DNA from: Streptococcaceae bacterium AF77-01CM03A
GTDB taxonomy: Bacteria > Bacillota > Bacilli > Lactobacillales > Streptococcaceae
Direction of reading: 5' to 3'
Length of the DNA: 64,000 nucleotides
Assembly (NCBI GenBank): GCA_027665725.1
Contig: JAQDDS010000002.1
Span: 406,140 to 470,139 of the forward strand
Shown here piece by piece: positions 60,652-64,000 of this stretch. The stretch's first letter is position 1; every line of letters begins with the position of its first letter. The notes under the pieces were generated by a model that was given only the letters and a program-made list of their open reading frames with translations, was not told the origin of the DNA and ran no database searches. The position numbers were made by a program, and so were the translations under genes.

Positions 60652-60681
60652 TTGACAAAAAATTGGTCTATACCATATAAT
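60652..60681 (+). promoter_or_regulatory. nagB promoter with NagR-type operator in the spacer
   Basis: TTGACA (60652-60657), 18 bp, TATAAT (60676-60681). The spacer contains TGGTCTATACCA (60664-60675), with arms TGGT/ACCA matching the GntR-family NagR/DasR site type. A weak cre-like AAACCGTTTACA lies just upstream. Confidence 0.75.
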
Positions 60682-60708
60682 GAAATAAAGAAATATGGAG
60701 GAACAATT

Positions 60709-61416
60709 ATGAAAGTTATTCAAGTGAAAAATCCTGAAGAAGGTGGAAAAGTAGCTTTTGAAATTTTAAAAGAAAAGTTAGCAAACGGTGCTCAAACATT
60801 AGGACTTGCGACAGGTAGCAGTCCGCTTGAATTTTATGGAGAAATCGTTAAGAGTGACCTTGATTTTTCAAATCTTACAAGTGTTAACTTGGACGAATAT
60901 GTAGGACTTGATGGAGAGAACCCTCAATCTTATCGTTACTTTATGCAAGAAAATCTATTCAATAAAAAGCCATTCAAAGAAAGCTTTTTACCGCGTGGAG
61001 TCAAAGATAATGCAGAAGAAGAAGTAGAACGCTATAACCAAATTCTTGCAGATCATCCAGTTGATTTGCAAATATTGGGAATTGGTCGAAACGGTCACAT
61101 TGGCTTTAATGAACCAGGCACACCATTTGATAGTCAAACTCATCTTGTAGATCTTGATCAGTCAACTATTGAAGCAAATGCTCGCTTCTTTGATAAGATT
61201 GAAGATGTACCTACACAAGCTATCTCAATGGGAATTAAAAATATTCTAGATGCAAAATCTATTCTTCTCTTTGCTTATGGTGAATCTAAGGCAGAAGCTA
61301 TCGCTGGAACTGTTGAAGGTCCAGTTACTGAAAGTCTTCCAGCAAGTAGTTTGCAAAACCATCCAGATGTAACCATTATTGCGGATGCAGAAGCACTTAG
61401 TTTATTAAAGAAATAG
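60709..61416 (+). CDS. nagB: Glucosamine-6-phosphate deaminase
   Basis: 235 residues. It converts glucosamine-6-phosphate to fructose-6-phosphate and ammonia. [21 protein letters not shown] (catalytic Asp) and [15 protein letters not shown] (catalytic Asn-His-Glu set) are the family motifs. The ATG at 60709 follows ATGGAGG; an earlier in-frame start at 60652 overlaps the -35 box. The operator in its promoter implies induction by amino sugars. Monocistronic. Confidence 0.95.
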   Translation: MKVIQVKNPEEGGKVAFEILKEKLANGAQTLGLATGSSPLEFYGEIVKSDLDFSNLTSVNLDEYVGLDGENPQSYRYFMQENLFNKKPFKESFLPRGVKDNAEEEVERYNQILADHPVDLQILGIGRNGHIGFNEPGTPFDSQTHLVDLDQSTIEANARFFDKIEDVPTQAISMGIKNILDAKSILLFAYGESKAEAIAGTVEGPVTESLPASSLQNHPDVTIIADAEALSLLKK

Positions 61417-61429
61417 TTCTCATAAAAAT

Positions 61430-61462
61430 GAAAACCATTCGAAAATTTTCGGATGGTTTTTG
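61430..61462 (+). terminator. nagB terminator
   Basis: AAAACCAT-CGAAAA pairs with TTTTCG-ATGGTTTT, then T. Confidence 0.82.
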
Positions 61463-61606
61463 TAACTTTATGAAAATTAGTGTATATGAAAAAAATAAAA
61501 ATATAAGAAAAACGTACATTATGACTCAAAAACTTATAATTGTAAAGAAATAAAATAATTATATTTGTAATTTATTAAAAATATGGGCTTCTGAGCCTCG
61601 ATTTCA

Positions 61607-61635
61607 TTGACTTTTAAGTTGAAATTTAGTACTAT
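61607..61635 (+). promoter_or_regulatory. Promoter of the second adhesin
   Basis: TTGACT (61607-61612), 17 bp, TACTAT (61630-61635). Confidence 0.65.
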
Positions 61636-61697
61636 TATCTTGGATTATTTAATAATTCAAGATATTTTAAAAAAATAGGGAAAGAAGGAAATATTTA

Positions 61698-64000
61698 ATG
61701 GTGAAAAAGATTAAGAAAAAGCCGTTTATAATATTTTTTGTATCAGTTCTGACCTTCCTGAGTGCATTGTTCTTATCGACCAATGTCGCTTATGCGGATG
61801 GGAAAGAATTAACGGGTGTAGTAACTGATATAAGTGTCCTCAATATGTCGGATTCCAAATTGGAACCGAATAGTGACGGTACTTATCAGATTATTACCAA
61901 TCGTTCAAATCAGTTCTTTGTTCAATTTGACCTCAAGCAATATGATGGTAAATTGGCCAATGGCGATTACTTTGATGTAGATATTCCTACACCGGTAACT
62001 GTCTACAATGGAACGACTGAATTGTTCGATAAGGAAACAAAAGTTAATATCGGTACAGTAGTTGTTACTGCTAATGGTGATAACCAAGGTGGTAAAGCAC
62101 GTGTTACTTTGAAGAACCTTGATGAGTTCCAAGCTAAAACAGGCGGGGATACCGTTAAAGGCGTGAAAGGAAATTATGCAATTACTTTCTTGTTCAAGAG
62201 TGACCAAACAGCAACACCACTAACTTTTGAAAACAAGGGTGTTGGTAAAACAATCACACATACCTTTACATCTAAGACAGTTGACAGCAAGCAAGAAGGC
62301 TTCGAAAACTTTGCTAAGGTTGGTAACGATGTAGTAAGTAAAGAATGGACTTCAGCAAAGTTAGCAGCAATTGGTTCAGTAGGTAAAGGTGACGTATACT
62401 CTCCATGGAGAATTCGTGTCAATACTGGAAGACAAGACTATGGTAAAAACTTAGTTTTGAATGACTTCCTTCCAAATACATCTGAATTTGCTCCTATCCA
62501 GTATATCCCAGAGTCATTGGTAGTTTATTCTTCTGCTACATTGAACGATGGTAGTTCTCAAGTTCCGGATGATGCTAAGAAGATGGTAGAAGGTACTGAC
62601 TATACTGTAGCTTGGAATGAGAACTATACTCAGTTCAAGCTTATCTTTGCAGATGGATCTAAATCATACTGGGTTGAATACCATACCACAACACCAGGTG
62701 ATGGTAGAAAAGTTCAAAACGTTATCCAGTTGACTACAGCAGATGGAACTGCACTTCCTTTCCGCAGTAATCGCACAAATTTAGAATTCAAAGCTGAACG
62801 TGTATCTCTTGTAAAAGGACAAATCGAAGCTTCTACAGCCTTCAAGATTAAGATCAACAAGACAAATGCTTTCACATTGGTTCCAGTTGCAGGTGCGGTT
62901 TACACAGTTAAGTCAGAAGATGGGACTATCTCTACAGAATTGACTACAAATGAAAAAGGTGTGGCAATCTCTGATGAGTTTGATCAAAAATATGTTGGTA
63001 AGACATTCATCATCAAAGAAAAGACAGCTCCTGCTGGATATACTCTTGATGAAAAAGAATATAAGGTAGTTCTTGGAGCCGAAGGTTCTAAGATTAACCT
63101 TCAAGACGAACCAATCGCAGCAGATTTCTCAATTACTGCTAAGAAAGTAATTGCTGGAAATCGTCCAGTAGCCTTGAAAGATGGTGAGTTCAAGTTTGAT
63201 TTGTACAATGCAAACAACTTGACTACTCCAATTGCTTCAACAACAAACAAAGCAGATGGAAGCATCACATTTGAAGGTTTGAAAGCTAAAGGTCCTGGTA
63301 CCTACAACTATGTCATCAAAGAAAATACTGAAACAAAAGTTCCAGGAATCACATTTGATGAAAACTCATACGAAGTAACAGTTGTTGTTAAAGCTGAAGG
63401 TGGAACACTTAAAGCTGAGGTTACAACTCAAACACCTACTTTAACAAACACATATGAGCCATCACCTGCTCGTGCCACATTCAAAGCAACTAAAGAATTA
63501 GTTGGTAAAGAACTTGCTAAAGAACAATTTGAGTTTGAATTGAGCGAAGGTGGAAAAGTCATTGCAACATCATCAAACGGTAAGACAGTTAATGGTGTTG
63601 AAGCAGCAACAAATGAAGTAGTCTTCTCAGTTCTCTACACTGAAGCTGGAGACCACGAATATACAATTACAGAAAAAGCTGGTTCAGAAGCAGGAGTTAC
63701 ATACTCTAAAGAAAGCTATACAGTTCATGTTAAAGTTGTAGATAATGGTGAAGGTAAACTAGTTGCAACTGTTAAAGAAGCAGATTCAACTCGTAAGTTC
63801 ACAAACACTTACACTACAACAACTGAAGCTCCAACAACAACTGAAGCTCCAACAACAACTGAAGCTCCAACAACGACTGAAGCTCCAACAACAACTGAAG
63901 CTCCAACAACAACTGAGACTCCAACAACAACTGAGGCTCCAACAACGACTGAGGCTCCAACAACAACTGAAGCTCCAACAACAACTGAAGCTCCAACAAC
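61698..64000 (+). CDS. MSCRAMM-like surface protein, 3' end beyond the window
   Basis: 767 codons are inside the window, with no stop. The signal peptide is cleaved after NVAYA (about 33). Residues about 35-370 look like tandem Ig-fold adhesion domains of the collagen/fibrinogen-binding type. A SpaA/Cna_B-like domain (about 380-470) starts FKIKINKTNAFTLVPVAGA. Two pilin-type (Spy0128) modules begin near 474 (FSITAKKVIAGNRP) and 592 (FKATKELVGKELA). From about 706 a Thr-rich repeat EAPTTT runs off the edge; an LPXTG signal is expected beyond it. The signal is not of YSIRK type, unlike its neighbour. AGAAGGA ribosome site. Confidence 0.87.
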   Translation, partial: MVKKIKKKPFIIFFVSVLTFLSALFLSTNVAYADGKELTGVVTDISVLNMSDSKLEPNSDGTYQIITNRSNQFFVQFDLKQYDGKLANGDYFDVDIPTPVTVYNGTTELFDKETKVNIGTVVVTANGDNQGGKARVTLKNLDEFQAKTGGDTVKGVKGNYAITFLFKSDQTATPLTFENKGVGKTITHTFTSKTVDSKQEGFENFAKVGNDVVSKEWTSAKLAAIGSVGKGDVYSPWRIRVNTGRQDYGKNLVLNDFLPNTSEFAPIQYIPESLVVYSSATLNDGSSQVPDDAKKMVEGTDYTVAWNENYTQFKLIFADGSKSYWVEYHTTTPGDGRKVQNVIQLTTADGTALPFRSNRTNLEFKAERVSLVKGQIEASTAFKIKINKTNAFTLVPVAGAVYTVKSEDGTISTELTTNEKGVAISDEFDQKYVGKTFIIKEKTAPAGYTLDEKEYKVVLGAEGSKINLQDEPIAADFSITAKKVIAGNRPVALKDGEFKFDLYNANNLTTPIASTTNKADGSITFEGLKAKGPGTYNYVIKENTETKVPGITFDENSYEVTVVVKAEGGTLKAEVTTQTPTLTNTYEPSPARATFKATKELVGKELAKEQFEFELSEGGKVIATSSNGKTVNGVEAATNEVVFSVLYTEAGDHEYTITEKAGSEAGVTYSKESYTVHVKVVDNGEGKLVATVKEADSTRKFTNTYTTTTEAPTTTEAPTTTEAPTTTEAPTTTEAPTTTETPTTTEAPTTTEAPTTTEAPTTTEAPT
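63815..64000 (+). repeat. 18-bp coding tandem repeat (EAPTTT)
   Basis: The unit gaagctccaacaacaact is repeated about ten times up to the window end with few third-base changes and one Ala-to-Thr variant. It forms the stalk of the second adhesin. Confidence 0.9.

Noticed and set aside
63815..64000. Regular repeats that might suggest a CRISPR array
   Set aside because: The units are contiguous 18-mers without spacers and stay in the reading frame of the adhesin.

Overview
The window is a chromosome segment of a mitis-group Streptococcus (S. mitis / S. oralis / S. infantis-like, close to but apparently not S. pneumoniae). The signs are low GC, Streptococcus-type promoters with TG-extended -10 boxes, a BOX repeat, a choline-binding-repeat amidase, YSIRK and LPXTG surface proteins, and gene blocks in the same order that I remember from pneumococcus. 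Those blocks are murT / oxidoreductase / cshA / codY / pncA, vex1-2-3 / vncRS / fba, and uraA(pyrP) / rsmG / lemA / htpX / ABC-F / yceD / nth / pyrR-pyrB-carA-carB. Comparisons with pneumococcus are from memory, not from a search.

Layout. 1-5.2 kb: start of murT (minus, cut by the edge), a flavin disulfide oxidoreductase, the RNA helicase CshA, the global regulator CodY with an autoregulatory-looking box, a nicotinamidase and a tRNA-Leu. 5.3-11.9 kb: the Vex ABC exporter and VncRS two-component system, with a BOX element inside the operon and no recognisable Pep27, then fba. 11.9-18.3 kb: an AT-rich accessory island with a 1146-aa RecQ-like helicase, a NERD-nuclease/UvrD helicase and a third gene broken by one in-frame stop. 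This is the best candidate for an undescribed, defence-like system. 18.3-28.6 kb: alpha/beta hydrolase, an ABC-2 exporter with a cre site on its promoter, small membrane proteins, a choline-binding amidase, and a dicarboxylate/amino-acid symporter paired with an ATP-grasp ligase. 28.6-33.4 kb (minus): one probable operon, mnmL-mnmM-small protein-Na+/H+ antiporter-yihY. 33.5-40.2 kb: glucose PTS permease, EEP-family hydrolase, CppA, serine hydrolase, DMT transporter and a CPBP-like protein.

40.2-54.1 kb: pyrimidine region. The uracil permease pyrP (minus) and the pyrR-pyrB-carA-carB operon each have a PyrR-type attenuator leader. They flank rsmG, lemA-htpX, an antibiotic-resistance-type ABC-F gene with its own attenuator and a three-codon upstream ORF, yceD and nth. 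A 447-nt hairpin-rich spacer separates carA from carB. 54.4-64 kb: surface-protein region with a 1964-aa LPXTG adhesin built from five pilin-type isopeptide modules and three AgI/II-like modules, an orphan LPNTA sorting-signal remnant, nagB with a NagR-like operator in its promoter, and a second MSCRAMM-like adhesin cut off by the window edge inside a Thr-rich repeat.

Two themes cut across the regions. One is RNA-level control: PyrR leaders, the ABC-F leader, the carA-carB spacer and the cshA leader. The other is four genes (murT, the alpha/beta hydrolase, the DUF3397 gene and mnmL) whose start codon lies 6-7 nt after a -10 box, which predicts leaderless mRNAs.
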